Origin: Emcibacter sp.
Lineage (GTDB): Bacteria > Pseudomonadota > Alphaproteobacteria > Sphingomonadales > Emcibacteraceae
Direction: 5' to 3'
Assembly: GCA_021774785.1 (NCBI GenBank)
Contig: JAJFIQ010000019.1
Location: 372,001-436,000, forward strand
Length of the DNA stretch: 64,000 bases
Part shown: piece by piece, positions 36,299 through 44,909 of the stretch
How positions within the stretch are numbered: the first letter of the stretch is position 1
How the letters are laid out: each line of letters starts with the position of its first letter
Program-made: the position numbers and the translations under genes
The notes under the pieces: model-generated
What the model was told of the DNA's origin: nothing
The model's input: the letters and a program-made list of their open reading frames with translations, nothing else
Database searches by the model: none

Positions 36299-36454
36299 AT
36301 TTGCCTTTATGTTATATTTTGTGCCAAAATGACACAGAGTTAGTAATTTTTTTATCTTTTTTTGTAAATATCCAAAGCAAGTAGAATCGCATGGGGTAAA
36401 TCCTGTTACGCGACCCCTATCAAAACAGTATCATAAATTATGTGATGAAGTGCA

Positions 36455-37906
36455 ATGGCAAAATTGATCCTGATTGTTGAAGACGAGAAAAACCAGAGAG
36501 AGGTGCTTAAATTAGCACTGAAAAAGTCTGGTTTTGACGTGGAAGAAGCCACAAGTGGATATGAAGCTCTCAACCTATTGTCCGAGGAAGACGGAAGTCG
36601 GTTTGACCTTGTTCTGCTTGATATGGTAATAGGTGATATCAGTGGCAAGGAGGTCCTAAATCATGTTAGGGAGACCCTGCCTAATCTGCCGGTAATTGTG
36701 CTTACCGGACATAGCAGCATTAATAATGCTGTGGCCGCCATGCGCGACGGTGCCATTGACTTTATATCCAAACCAGTTGAAGTGGACCGTCTGAAAGTCT
36801 CCATCGAAAATGCATTCCGCATGAATAAGCTTTCCGGTGAAGTTTCTAGACTTTCGCGGAAATGGTCCGGTCAATTGAGTTTTGAAGATCTGATTGGGTC
36901 CAGTGAGGCCATAAAAAAGGCCGTGCATTTGGCAAAAAAAGGTGCTGATTCAAATATTCCGATTTTGCTGGAAGGGGAAAGCGGCGTTGGTAAAGAGGTC
37001 TTTGCAAGAGCCATACAGGGGGAAAGCGACAGAAACGGTAAGCCCTTTGTCGTAGTGAATTGCGGTGCTATCCCACATAATCTTGTGGAATCTATATTGT
37101 TTGGTCATGAAAAAGGATCCTTTACCGGAGCTATGGATAAGCACACAGGGAAATTTGCCGAAGCGGATGGGGGAACTTTATTTTTGGATGAAATTGGTGA
37201 GTTGCCACTGGATTTACAAGTTAAGTTGCTTCGGGTTATTCAGGAAGGTGAAGTAGACCCCGTCGGCAGTATGGAGCCTGTTAAAGTGGACGTCAGGCTG
37301 ATTTCTGCGACCAACCGACATCTAAAGGATATGGTGGATACGGGTGATTTCAGAGAAGATCTTTTTTATCGTCTTAATATCTTTCCCATACATTTGCCCG
37401 CATTAAGGGACCGCAAAGGCGATATCGAATATTTGGTGCCTCATTTTATTGAAAATATCAGTATTTCTGAAGGCTTCCCCTATAAGGAGATTTCGGAAGA
37501 TGCGCTGGAATTGCTGAGGTCTTATAATTGGCCGGGCAATATTAGGCAGTTGGAAAATGCCTTGTTTAGGGCAATCATTTTGTCTGAGGAAAATGTCATA
37601 AACCGGGATGATTTTCCGCAAATTAATTCAACTATATATCGCCTTTCAGTTTCACAAAAGATGGGTAGACGTAAAGATGATGTTCATGACCCAGAAGTTG
37701 GACTGAATCACGACAATATGGCTTATATTTTGTCTGGTCTTGATAAACATGGCGATATTCGGTCCATACACAATGTGGAAAGGGATATGATCAGTTTTGC
37801 ATTAAAAAAATATAATGGTCGCATGTCAGAAGTCGCACGCCGCCTAGGGGTTGGCCGTTCCACACTTTATCGTAAGGTTGCTGAATTTGGCCTGGATCAG
37901 GATTGA
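36455..37906 (+). CDS. sigma-54-dependent response regulator (NtrC family)
   Basis: A 483-residue transcription activator. The receiver (1-120) has ED at the acid pocket, Asp in [10 protein letters not shown] and Lys in ISKPVE. The AAA+ domain (about 145-385) has GESGVGKE (Walker A), [11 protein letters not shown] (Walker B) and the sigma-54 contact loop GSFTGA, a variant of the canonical GAFTGA. The Fis-type helix-turn-helix at about 445-480 contains [18 protein letters not shown]. No cognate kinase is adjacent. It is divergent from pepF. Confidence 0.92.
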   Translation: MAKLILIVEDEKNQREVLKLALKKSGFDVEEATSGYEALNLLSEEDGSRFDLVLLDMVIGDISGKEVLNHVRETLPNLPVIVLTGHSSINNAVAAMRDGAIDFISKPVEVDRLKVSIENAFRMNKLSGEVSRLSRKWSGQLSFEDLIGSSEAIKKAVHLAKKGADSNIPILLEGESGVGKEVFARAIQGESDRNGKPFVVVNCGAIPHNLVESILFGHEKGSFTGAMDKHTGKFAEADGGTLFLDEIGELPLDLQVKLLRVIQEGEVDPVGSMEPVKVDVRLISATNRHLKDMVDTGDFREDLFYRLNIFPIHLPALRDRKGDIEYLVPHFIENISISEGFPYKEISEDALELLRSYNWPGNIRQLENALFRAIILSEENVINRDDFPQINSTIYRLSVSQKMGRRKDDVHDPEVGLNHDNMAYILSGLDKHGDIRSIHNVERDMISFALKKYNGRMSEVARRLGVGRSTLYRKVAEFGLDQD

Positions 37907-37981
37907 TGAAGAAAAAGCCTTTAAAATTGTGAATAGATTTGCCACAATGTCTCCATTCAAGAATACTGGAGATATCTTATT

Positions 37982-38218
37982 ATGATTTATATTGTGGCAA
38001 TACTCATCCCCCCCTTGGCCTTGCTTATTGAAGGAAAAATATTTCAGGCAATCATTAATGCCATATTCTGGATATTGGGGATTGTATTTGTGATATTGGG
38101 TGGGTTCATTCTATGGGCTATCACTATTATCCATGCGGTCATGGTCGTTCATGGAGCACGGTCAGATGCCCGTACCCAGAAAATTGTTGATGCTATTAAT
38201 GAAAATAAAGATAGTTAG
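37982..38218 (+). CDS. YqaE/Pmp3 family small membrane protein
   Basis: A 78-residue protein with two hydrophobic helices (about 1-19 and 22-54) and a short polar tail. IPPLALLIEGK in the first helix and GGFILWAITIIHAV match the Pmp3/YqaE family, though it is longer than the usual 50-60 residues because of the C-terminal tail. Members affect membrane potential and salt tolerance in yeast and plants; the bacterial role is not settled. It is preceded by GGAG about 10 bases upstream. Confidence 0.8.
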   Translation: MIYIVAILIPPLALLIEGKIFQAIINAIFWILGIVFVILGGFILWAITIIHAVMVVHGARSDARTQKIVDAINENKDS

Positions 38219-38260
38219 GCTTTAAAAGCAAAGCCTGACATAATTATTTTGAAGCAAAAG

Positions 38261-38512
38261 CTAACCGCGAAGCATACCTAGTGCGTGGGCATAAAGGTCG
38301 ATTAAGGCTTCACGTTCTTGCCTTTCATGATCTTCCATTTTACGCATTCTAACTATTTGGCGAAGAATTTTCACGTCAAATCCTGACGATTTTGCTTCTG
38401 AGTAGACATCCTTGATATCGTCAGCTAGATTCTTTTTTTCGTCTTCCAACCGTTCAATACGTTCAACAAATGAACGCAATACATCTTGTGCGATACCGCC
38501 AACATCGGTCAT
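38261..38512 (-). CDS. DUF2312 family protein
   Basis: An 83-residue protein. The ATG at 38512 is preceded by GGAG with about 8 bases of spacer; a long upstream extension lies in unrelated sequence and was not used. The sequence contains [18 protein letters not shown] and [16 protein letters not shown], the diagnostic stretches of DUF2312, an alphaproteobacterial family of about 80-90 residues of unknown function, predicted helical. It is often near pyruvate kinase and DUF1244 genes, as here. Confidence 0.9.
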   Translation of the reverse strand: MTDVGGIAQDVLRSFVERIERLEDEKKNLADDIKDVYSEAKSSGFDVKILRQIVRMRKMEDHERQEREALIDLYAHALGMLRG

Positions 38513-38657
38513 AATTTTTGCTCCTGATTTAAATGGAAAGCGGACAATATAGGGCCATAGAGCATAAGGCAATATGATTTTAAAACTTGTTGTCAAGCTT
38601 GTCAGGAAATGCCAAAGTTCTTTATTAATAATACACAGAATTTCTAAAGGAGATGTT

Positions 38658-39662
38658 ATGTTAAATAAATGTCGCTTATATTTATTCAGTAGTCTGTTAT
38701 TAGTGCCGTTAATGATTACGGCGGCATATGCGTTGGATGGGACATTGCTGGTGGTGAATAAATCGGATGATAATCTTTCCTTAATTGATTTTCCAAGTGC
38801 CCTTGAAATTGCACGAATTACGGTTGGGGCAACGCCCCATGAAGTAGATGTCTCGCCGGATGGAAAGACAGCTATTGTGTCCAATTATGGTTCAAGTATG
38901 CCGGGTAGTACTGTCTCAGTCATTGACATAAAGTCAGCAAAAGTTGTTGGTCTGATCACCTTAAAGATAACCTCGCGCCCGCATGGTATACAATGGCTGG
39001 CGGACGGAAAGCATGCTGTCGTTACCACGGAAGGTGTCGGCGAACTGACATTGCTTGATATTCCAAAAAGGGTTGTAATCAAAAGTTTTGAAACTGACCA
39101 GTCTGGCTCTCACATGGTCGCTGTGGGACGGGATCAAAATATGGCTTATGTGGCAAATGTTGCGTCTGGTTCGGTTACAGCAATTGATCTTTCAGGAAAG
39201 AAACCAAGGCAGAATATTAAAACCGGCAGAGGGGCCGAAGGCATCGCCATCACCCCCGATGGGTCAGAAATATGGGTCAGTAATCGTGGGGAAAATACGG
39301 TCACTATTCTGAATGTCGAAACCCTTGAAATTAAAGAAAAAATCAGCACTGGAAAATTTCCCATTCGCGTGACCATGGGATTGAACAATCTGGCATTGGT
39401 CACTAATGCTGAGGACGGCACAATTGATGTATATGATGTCAAAAGCCGGAAAAGAATATCGCGAACTATGTCCCATAATGCTGGCGCCGGATCGGTACCC
39501 GTCGGCATACTCGTTACGAATGAGGATGTTTTTGTGGCTAATACCAATGTGGGGGTAATAACACGTTTTAGATTGTCTGATATGAAAGCAATTGGCACTC
39601 TGAAAGCTGGTCGTCAATCAGATGGTTTGGCATTCTCATCCCTAAGGGTTAAAAGCCAATAG
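38658..39662 (+). CDS. exported YVTN/YncE-type beta-propeller protein
   Basis: A 334-residue protein starting at ATG 38658, with AAAGGAG just upstream. It has a signal peptide (about 1-25) followed by repeated propeller blades with motifs such as [39 protein letters not shown] and [18 protein letters not shown]. Seven-bladed YVTN-repeat proteins are exported and bind partners or cofactors; the function here is unknown. It is divergent from DUF2312 and converges with DUF1244. Confidence 0.88.
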   Translation: MLNKCRLYLFSSLLLVPLMITAAYALDGTLLVVNKSDDNLSLIDFPSALEIARITVGATPHEVDVSPDGKTAIVSNYGSSMPGSTVSVIDIKSAKVVGLITLKITSRPHGIQWLADGKHAVVTTEGVGELTLLDIPKRVVIKSFETDQSGSHMVAVGRDQNMAYVANVASGSVTAIDLSGKKPRQNIKTGRGAEGIAITPDGSEIWVSNRGENTVTILNVETLEIKEKISTGKFPIRVTMGLNNLALVTNAEDGTIDVYDVKSRKRISRTMSHNAGAGSVPVGILVTNEDVFVANTNVGVITRFRLSDMKAIGTLKAGRQSDGLAFSSLRVKSQ

Positions 39663-39671
39663 CCGGTACCC

Positions 39672-39977
39672 TTACAGCTCCTTGTTCTTTTTCAGACTGT
39701 CTTCCATCAGTTGCAACTGTTCGTCGGTAGCCTTACTTTGGTATTTTTCAACCCATTCCGCATAAGGCATTCCATAGATGATCTCGCGGGCCTCCTGTTT
39801 GTCCAATGTGATTCCTTTATCCAGAGCCGCATCCTGATACCAGTTGGATAGGCAATTGCGACAAAAACCCGAAAGGCCCATAAGGTCTATATTCTGGGCA
39901 TCTGTACGTTTGGCAAGATGGGACAATAATCTTCTGAATGCAGCAGCTTCAATTTCAATGCGGGTTTGATTATCCAT
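39672..39977 (-). CDS. DUF1244 family protein
   Basis: A 101-residue protein with LMGLSGFCRNCLSNWYQ (two Cys two residues apart) and EAREIIYGMPYAEWVEKYQ, the DUF1244 signature, plus an acidic helical C-terminus. The function is unknown; the family is conserved in proteobacteria. It lies 16 bases downstream of the N-formylglutamate amidohydrolase gene and is probably in its operon. Confidence 0.9.
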   Translation of the reverse strand: MDNQTRIEIEAAAFRRLLSHLAKRTDAQNIDLMGLSGFCRNCLSNWYQDAALDKGITLDKQEAREIIYGMPYAEWVEKYQSKATDEQLQLMEDSLKKNKEL

Positions 39978-39993
39978 ATAATATCTCCTGTGA

Positions 39994-40773
39994 TTAATAT
40001 TTTTTTATGTTTCTAATGTTGGTATTTTGAGCTATTTCTTCCAGATTATCTGCAAGAATTTCAATCCATTTATTAATACCCGCCGTCCGGCCAACTTCAT
40101 CCTGACGGATTTCAATGGTAACATGGGGTACGCCATGATCATCGCCATGTCGGTTCATGGTAAAAAACAAATCCCGACCGGAATAGGGTTCATTATTCCC
40201 CACATTATATCCCCTTGTCTTCAGGTTGTTTATCAGAGCATCTGCCAGACGTGGGTCTTTATTCCACAACATGCCCGCATGCCACGGACGATTAAAGCCA
40301 TTCATATGGGCTGTAAAACTATGCATACCACAGACCAAGGGTACATGGCCGGTTAAAATTTTGGTTTTTACCATTTCTTCCGTACGATCATGGAATGAAT
40401 GATAATATTTTTCTTTGCGGTTCTGGATTTCCTTTGGGGATAGATTTTGATTGCCGGGAATTGCTATATTATCGCTGGTCAGCGGAATTAGTGTCTTATG
40501 ATCTTCTTCTCTGTTTGGATCAATTAGCAATCTTGAAAATGTTGCAATAATGGCGGGCGCATCAAGGCGTGCCGCTAAATCACGGGTTAGTTGTTCCATA
40601 CCAATATCCCAGGCGATATGTTTTTCCAGAAATTTTTTTTCCAGTCCAAGGTTTTTATATTCCGGGGGGATATAATTGCTGGCATGCTCACAAATCAGTA
40701 TGATGTCGGCGATTCCATTTGGGTTCAGGACTTCAAAGCTGTGATTTGGGCCAAAATTTGATTGAAAACTCAT
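39994..40773 (-). CDS. N-formylglutamate amidohydrolase family protein
   Basis: A 259-residue hydrolase with the zinc-site motif ICEHASNYIPPEYK near residue 28, FSRLLIDPNREED, and GMHSFTAHMNG. It belongs to the family that deformylates N-formylglutamate in histidine degradation, although no other hut genes are nearby. It is co-directional and close to DUF1244, an arrangement seen in other alphaproteobacteria. Confidence 0.85.
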   Translation of the reverse strand: MSFQSNFGPNHSFEVLNPNGIADIILICEHASNYIPPEYKNLGLEKKFLEKHIAWDIGMEQLTRDLAARLDAPAIIATFSRLLIDPNREEDHKTLIPLTSDNIAIPGNQNLSPKEIQNRKEKYYHSFHDRTEEMVKTKILTGHVPLVCGMHSFTAHMNGFNRPWHAGMLWNKDPRLADALINNLKTRGYNVGNNEPYSGRDLFFTMNRHGDDHGVPHVTIEIRQDEVGRTAGINKWIEILADNLEEIAQNTNIRNIKKY

Positions 40774-40863
40774 AAATATGATGCAATTCTGTATATATTC
40801 AGTCTAGCGGCTATTATTATTTAAGGTCTTGAATAAAAAAAACAATATAAGTTGGGAATTTTC

Positions 40864-42318
40864 ATGAAATTTATGAGTTTTAAAAAAGTGAAACAAATAT
40901 TGGGTATGATCGGTATCATCCTGATTTCCGTTAGCCAGTCTGTTATGACAAGTGCCGCGCAGTCAGCTTGTCAGGATAATCTGACTTGCAAATCATCCTG
41001 GTTGAATGCTGATCAGAATGAAATAGAACGGATATATAGTTTTGCCGAAAATTATAAGGCTTTTATTGACAAGGCACGTACTGAATTATCATTTGTTGAT
41101 GAAGCGGTAAAATTTGCTAAAATCAACGGTTTCAAGCCGCTAAAGGGTAATTCTTCCATGACCGCTGGAGCACGTTATTATGACGTGAACCGGGACCGTG
41201 CCATATCTTTCATTGTTATCGGTCAGGACAGCCTGGACAAAGGTCTTCATGTTGTGGGGGCCCATATTGATTCTCCGCGTCTGGAATTGAAAGGTCGCCC
41301 CCTGTTTGGCAGTGGGGAATTTGCACTGTTTCAAACCAATTTTCATGGCGGCATAAAAAGCTATCAATGGACCAATATTCCACTTGCCCTGATGGGACGG
41401 GTAGATAAGAAAAATGGAACTACCGTTGCCATAAATGTTGGGCTGAAGCCAAACGACCCCATATTCATGATTGCTGATTTATCCCCCCATACAGACCGGG
41501 GCTTCAGGGATAAAAAAGTCAAAAATTTAATAAAAATGGAAGACCTTGACCCACTGGCAGGACATATTCCCGGTTTAAGCGGCATTGAAGACAGGGTTAT
41601 GGAACATCTTGAGGCGACCTATAACATATCTCGCGCTGATCTTGTTTCTGCAGAATTAGCCCTGGTACCAGCCTATGCTCCGCGTGATCTTGGTTTTGAC
41701 CGTGGTCTAGTGGCGGCCTATGGGCAGGACGACCGGTTGGCTTCTTATGTATCCATGCGTGCCGTTGCGAAGCTGAAGCAGCCTCAGAAAACGGCTATAG
41801 CTTATTTGGTTGATAATGAGGAATCAGGCAATCGCAATAATACCGGTGCCAAATCTGCCTATTTCTCAACGCTGGTATCCCGGATGCTTGATAGTAGTCT
41901 TGGGCTGCAATATCGGGAAGTGGATTTGAAAAGAACTTTACGTAATTCTAAAATGGTTTCCATTGATGTTAATCCGGGAATTAATCCCATGAGGCCTTCT
42001 GCATGGGAAGTCGGAAATGCACCAAAGCTGGGTTACGGCGTTAATATAAAACTTTATGGTAAAGGCAATACCGCTAATTCGGAATATATCGCCTGGACCC
42101 GTAAGTATCTGGATAATTCCAGCATCCCATGGCAGACTACTACCTATAAGGTAGGGGCGGCCGGGGGAGGAACTATTGGCGGAGAATTTTCCCGTCAGGA
42201 TATGGAAGTTATTGACATTGGTGTACCCGTCTTGTCCATTCATACACCGATGTCCATCAGCTCAAAAATTGACATATATAATTTATTCAAAGCTTCATGG
42301 AGCTTTTTTTTGAATTAA
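40864..42318 (+). CDS. exported M18 family aminopeptidase
   Basis: A 484-residue dinuclear zinc aminopeptidase (M18). Motifs include GAHIDSPRLELKG, HTDRGFRDKKVKN, DNEESGNRNNTGAKSAY and KVGAAGGGTIGGEFS. The N-terminal 35 residues from ATG 40864 form a signal peptide (Lys-rich n-region, hydrophobic core, VMTSAAQS cleavage area), unusual because M18 enzymes are normally cytoplasmic. A Cys pair follows in SACQDNLTCKSS. An in-frame TTG at 40852 is an alternative start. It is monocistronic. Confidence 0.87.
   Translation: MKFMSFKKVKQILGMIGIILISVSQSVMTSAAQSACQDNLTCKSSWLNADQNEIERIYSFAENYKAFIDKARTELSFVDEAVKFAKINGFKPLKGNSSMTAGARYYDVNRDRAISFIVIGQDSLDKGLHVVGAHIDSPRLELKGRPLFGSGEFALFQTNFHGGIKSYQWTNIPLALMGRVDKKNGTTVAINVGLKPNDPIFMIADLSPHTDRGFRDKKVKNLIKMEDLDPLAGHIPGLSGIEDRVMEHLEATYNISRADLVSAELALVPAYAPRDLGFDRGLVAAYGQDDRLASYVSMRAVAKLKQPQKTAIAYLVDNEESGNRNNTGAKSAYFSTLVSRMLDSSLGLQYREVDLKRTLRNSKMVSIDVNPGINPMRPSAWEVGNAPKLGYGVNIKLYGKGNTANSEYIAWTRKYLDNSSIPWQTTTYKVGAAGGGTIGGEFSRQDMEVIDIGVPVLSIHTPMSISSKIDIYNLFKASWSFFLN
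42289..42311 (+). terminator. weak hairpin with T-tract at the end of the M18 gene
   Basis: AAAGCT (42289-42294) and AGCTTT (42301-42306) can form a 6-bp stem with a T run continuing to 42311, just inside the last codons of the peptidase gene. The stem is short, so this is a tentative terminator. Confidence 0.3.
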
Positions 42319-42415
42319 GATTAATATTGTTAAATTGATGTCATAATAAGTTCACGACAAATAATTATTATGCTAATAACTTTATAAATTTAATATCACA
42401 GAATTGGAAAATATT

Positions 42416-43846
42416 ATGCACCGTCAACGTTGCACCAGAATCATTGCCACCTTGGGACCTGCCAGCTCTGACGTAGAAACTATTAAAAAGCTGTCTGATG
42501 CAGGTGCAGACGTCTTTCGGCTGAATATGAGCCATGGCACTCACAGGGATATTGGTCTAATTCATTCGGCCATCCGCGAGGTGGAAAGCGACACCGGACG
42601 TGCTATTGGCATACTGGCAGACCTTCAGGGGCCAAAGCTTCGGGTTGGTGTTTTCGATGGTGATAAGGTGGAGCTTGCACAGGGTCAGGAATTTACCCTT
42701 GATATGGATGAAAAACCGGGCACTCAAAAAAGGGTCTGTCTGCCGCATCCTGAAATTTATCAGGCGGTAGAGAAGGGTACGGACCTGCTTTTGGATGATG
42801 GTAAAATCAGGCTCAGTATTAAGAAAGTCGAAGACGGACGTATTATCACGACTGTCGCTGTGGGGGGGGTAATCTCCAACCGCAAGGGGGTGAATGTTCC
42901 AAATGCTATCCTTCCGATGGCTGCTTTGACTGTAAAAGATAAGAAGGATCTAGATTTTGTACTGAACCTTGGTGTTGACTGGGTTGGTCTTTCCTTTGTC
43001 CAGCGTCCTGAGGATGTACAGGAAGCAAAGGATATTGTTGGTGAACAGGCGAAAGTTCTCGCTAAACTGGAAAAACCAGCGGCCCTTTATGCTTTGGATG
43101 AAATTATTGCACTTTCTGATGCGGTTATGGTGGCGCGTGGGGATATGGGTGTTGAATTACCCATGGAGGAGGTTCCGGCAAAACAGAAGAAAATCATCCG
43201 CCATGCCAGACGGGCCGGTAAACCAGTTGTTGTGGCTACACAGATGATGGAAAGCATGATTTTAAGCCCGGTACCCACCCGGGCTGAAGTTTCTGATGTG
43301 GCAAATGCAGTCTTTGATGGAACGGATGCTATTATGCTGTCTGCGGAAACCGCTGCCGGACAATATCCCGTAGAGGCCGTAAGCCATATGGATAGGATAG
43401 CACAAACAGTGGAGCGGGAACCAAGTTACCGTAAGGCCCAGAACACAGAAGAAACCTTGCGTGAAGCCACATCAGCCGATGCGTTGAGTGCGGCGGCAAA
43501 GCAAATAGCGGCAACCCTGGAGGCTGCGGTTATCGTCACCTATACCACATCCGGTTCGACGGCAATTAGGGCAGCTAGGGAGCGGCCTAAAACATCATTG
43601 CTGGTGTTGACCCCAAATCAGAGCACAGCCCGCAGACTAACCATTGTCTGGGGATTGAATTGTGTTCATACAGAGGATGCCACCAATTTTCAGGATATGA
43701 TAGATAAGGCCTGTCAAATTAGCGTTAAATATAAATTTGCCGCCATGAAGGATAGAATAGTAATCACAGCGGGGATGCCCTTTGGCACACCCGGCAAAAC
43801 AAATGTTATCAGAATTGCCCGTATTCAAAGCTATCACGAGGAATAG
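42416..43846 (+). CDS. pyk: pyruvate kinase
   Basis: A 476-residue glycolytic enzyme making pyruvate and ATP from phosphoenolpyruvate. It starts RCTRIIATLGPASSD, carries FRLNMSHGTH, the catalytic Lys/Glu region KLEKPAALYALDEI, MVARGDMGVELP, VATQMMESMI and the potassium/ADP region DAIMLSAETAAGQYP. The ATG at 42416 is preferred over a TTG at 42404. It converges with the HAD gene with 4 bases between the stops. Confidence 0.96.
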   Translation: MHRQRCTRIIATLGPASSDVETIKKLSDAGADVFRLNMSHGTHRDIGLIHSAIREVESDTGRAIGILADLQGPKLRVGVFDGDKVELAQGQEFTLDMDEKPGTQKRVCLPHPEIYQAVEKGTDLLLDDGKIRLSIKKVEDGRIITTVAVGGVISNRKGVNVPNAILPMAALTVKDKKDLDFVLNLGVDWVGLSFVQRPEDVQEAKDIVGEQAKVLAKLEKPAALYALDEIIALSDAVMVARGDMGVELPMEEVPAKQKKIIRHARRAGKPVVVATQMMESMILSPVPTRAEVSDVANAVFDGTDAIMLSAETAAGQYPVEAVSHMDRIAQTVEREPSYRKAQNTEETLREATSADALSAAAKQIAATLEAAVIVTYTTSGSTAIRAARERPKTSLLVLTPNQSTARRLTIVWGLNCVHTEDATNFQDMIDKACQISVKYKFAAMKDRIVITAGMPFGTPGKTNVIRIARIQSYHEE

Positions 43847-43850
43847 GGGC

Positions 43851-44489
43851 TTAATGGGTAAGTATTCCCCGGTCTATCATGTCTGATTTAAGATTTTCGG
43901 CATCAGTGAATAAATGTGTATGTATGCCAAATTTCTGAGCTGCAATCAGATTTTCCATACGGTCATCTATGAAGAACATATGTTGTGCCGGGATATCGAC
44001 CCGGTCAAGCAGGATTTGATATATGCGCGGGTCTGGCTTGGTAATTTTTTCTGTACCGGAAATGATCACATCCTGAAACAGGGCCATAAATTCATGGCTA
44101 TCCCGGAAGTCCGCGAATCTGTCAGCAGCAAAATTGGTCAGGGCAAATAAAGGATATTTCATGGCCCCTAATTGATGGAGCAGTTCGACCGAGCCTTGAA
44201 TGATATCGCCAAACATATTGTCCCATTCACTTTCATATACGCCAATCATTTCCGCATAATGGGGATGCTGTTTCTGCAAAAGACGTATGTTGTCCGGAAA
44301 GGGAATTCCCAGATCATGTTGGGTATGCCATTCTAAATTACAGATTTCACTCAGGAAATAATCGAGTTCTTCATTACGGTCTTTAAAGAGTGGGGCATAA
44401 GCTAATCGCGGGTCCCAATGAACCAATACATTACCAACATCAAAGATTATGGCTTTAATTTCGGGTGAATGTGTAGCCTTCTTCTTCAT
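43851..44489 (-). CDS. HAD superfamily hydrolase (subfamily IA)
   Basis: A 212-residue phosphatase-like protein with the nucleophile motif IIFDVGNVLVHWDP at about 14-27, Thr in LFALTNFAAD, KITKPDPRIYQ and the acidic motif MFFIDDRMENLIAA. It resembles YihX-type glucose-1-phosphate phosphatases and 2-haloacid dehalogenase-like HADs; the substrate is unknown. It is downstream of rpmJ on the same strand, with a hairpin between. Confidence 0.9.
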   Translation of the reverse strand: MKKKATHSPEIKAIIFDVGNVLVHWDPRLAYAPLFKDRNEELDYFLSEICNLEWHTQHDLGIPFPDNIRLLQKQHPHYAEMIGVYESEWDNMFGDIIQGSVELLHQLGAMKYPLFALTNFAADRFADFRDSHEFMALFQDVIISGTEKITKPDPRIYQILLDRVDIPAQHMFFIDDRMENLIAAQKFGIHTHLFTDAENLKSDMIDRGILTH

Positions 44490-44510
44490 TTTTTTGACTC
44501 AAAATGAAGA

Positions 44511-44542
44511 AGACCGTGCCCTTGGGGGGGGAGGCACGGTCT
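44511..44542 (-). terminator. strong hairpin downstream of rpmJ
   Basis: AGACCGTGCC at 44511-44520 pairs perfectly with GGCACGGTCT at 44533-44542 around a G-rich 12-base loop. Read on the minus strand the hairpin is followed by TCTTCATTTT, a moderate U-tract. It probably ends the rpmJ transcript before the HAD gene. Confidence 0.65.
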
Positions 44543-44587
44543 CCTATTAACTGCGAACACTAGGTTGGCAGAGAATTTTATGTGTGA

Positions 44588-44713
44588 TCAACCTTGGCGC
44601 GCTTTAAAACGGCGGTTGGTTTTATTAATCACATATGTTCGTCCACGACGACGAATTACTCTGCAATCGCGATGACGATTTTTCAATGATTTTAAAGAAT
44701 TAACAACCTTCAT
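44588..44713 (-). CDS. rpmJ: 50S ribosomal protein L36 (zinc-free type)
   Basis: A 41-residue basic protein beginning [17 protein letters not shown] and containing [21 protein letters not shown]. It is an L36 with a short C-terminal extension and only one Cys, so it lacks the Cys4/His zinc site and is of the YkgO type, the usual single L36 of alphaproteobacteria. A hairpin lies downstream and a promoter-like sequence upstream (44775-44801). Confidence 0.95.
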   Translation of the reverse strand: MKVVNSLKSLKNRHRDCRVIRRRGRTYVINKTNRRFKARQG

Positions 44714-44774
44714 GGTCTTCCTCGCCTAACAAAACAAATCTATAAAATATAAGTACTTACAAGTTCGGGCGGAA

Positions 44775-44801
44775 ATTATATGTGATTGCAATAAATGTCA
44801 A
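44775..44801 (-). promoter_or_regulatory. probable sigma-70 promoter of rpmJ
   Basis: On the minus strand a perfect TTGACA (44801 down to 44796) is followed after 15 bases by TATAAT (44780 down to 44775). The spacing is slightly short, but both hexamers match consensus. The expected start site is about 55 bases upstream of the rpmJ ATG. Confidence 0.5.
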
Positions 44802-44909
44802 TAACTAAAGAAAGTATATGCATACAAAACATACTTCCCGTTTTTACCAAGACTTCAAGTCACTGAAAATTATAGGTATTCCTTAACACTCCATAAAGGA
44901 GACCCCTGT

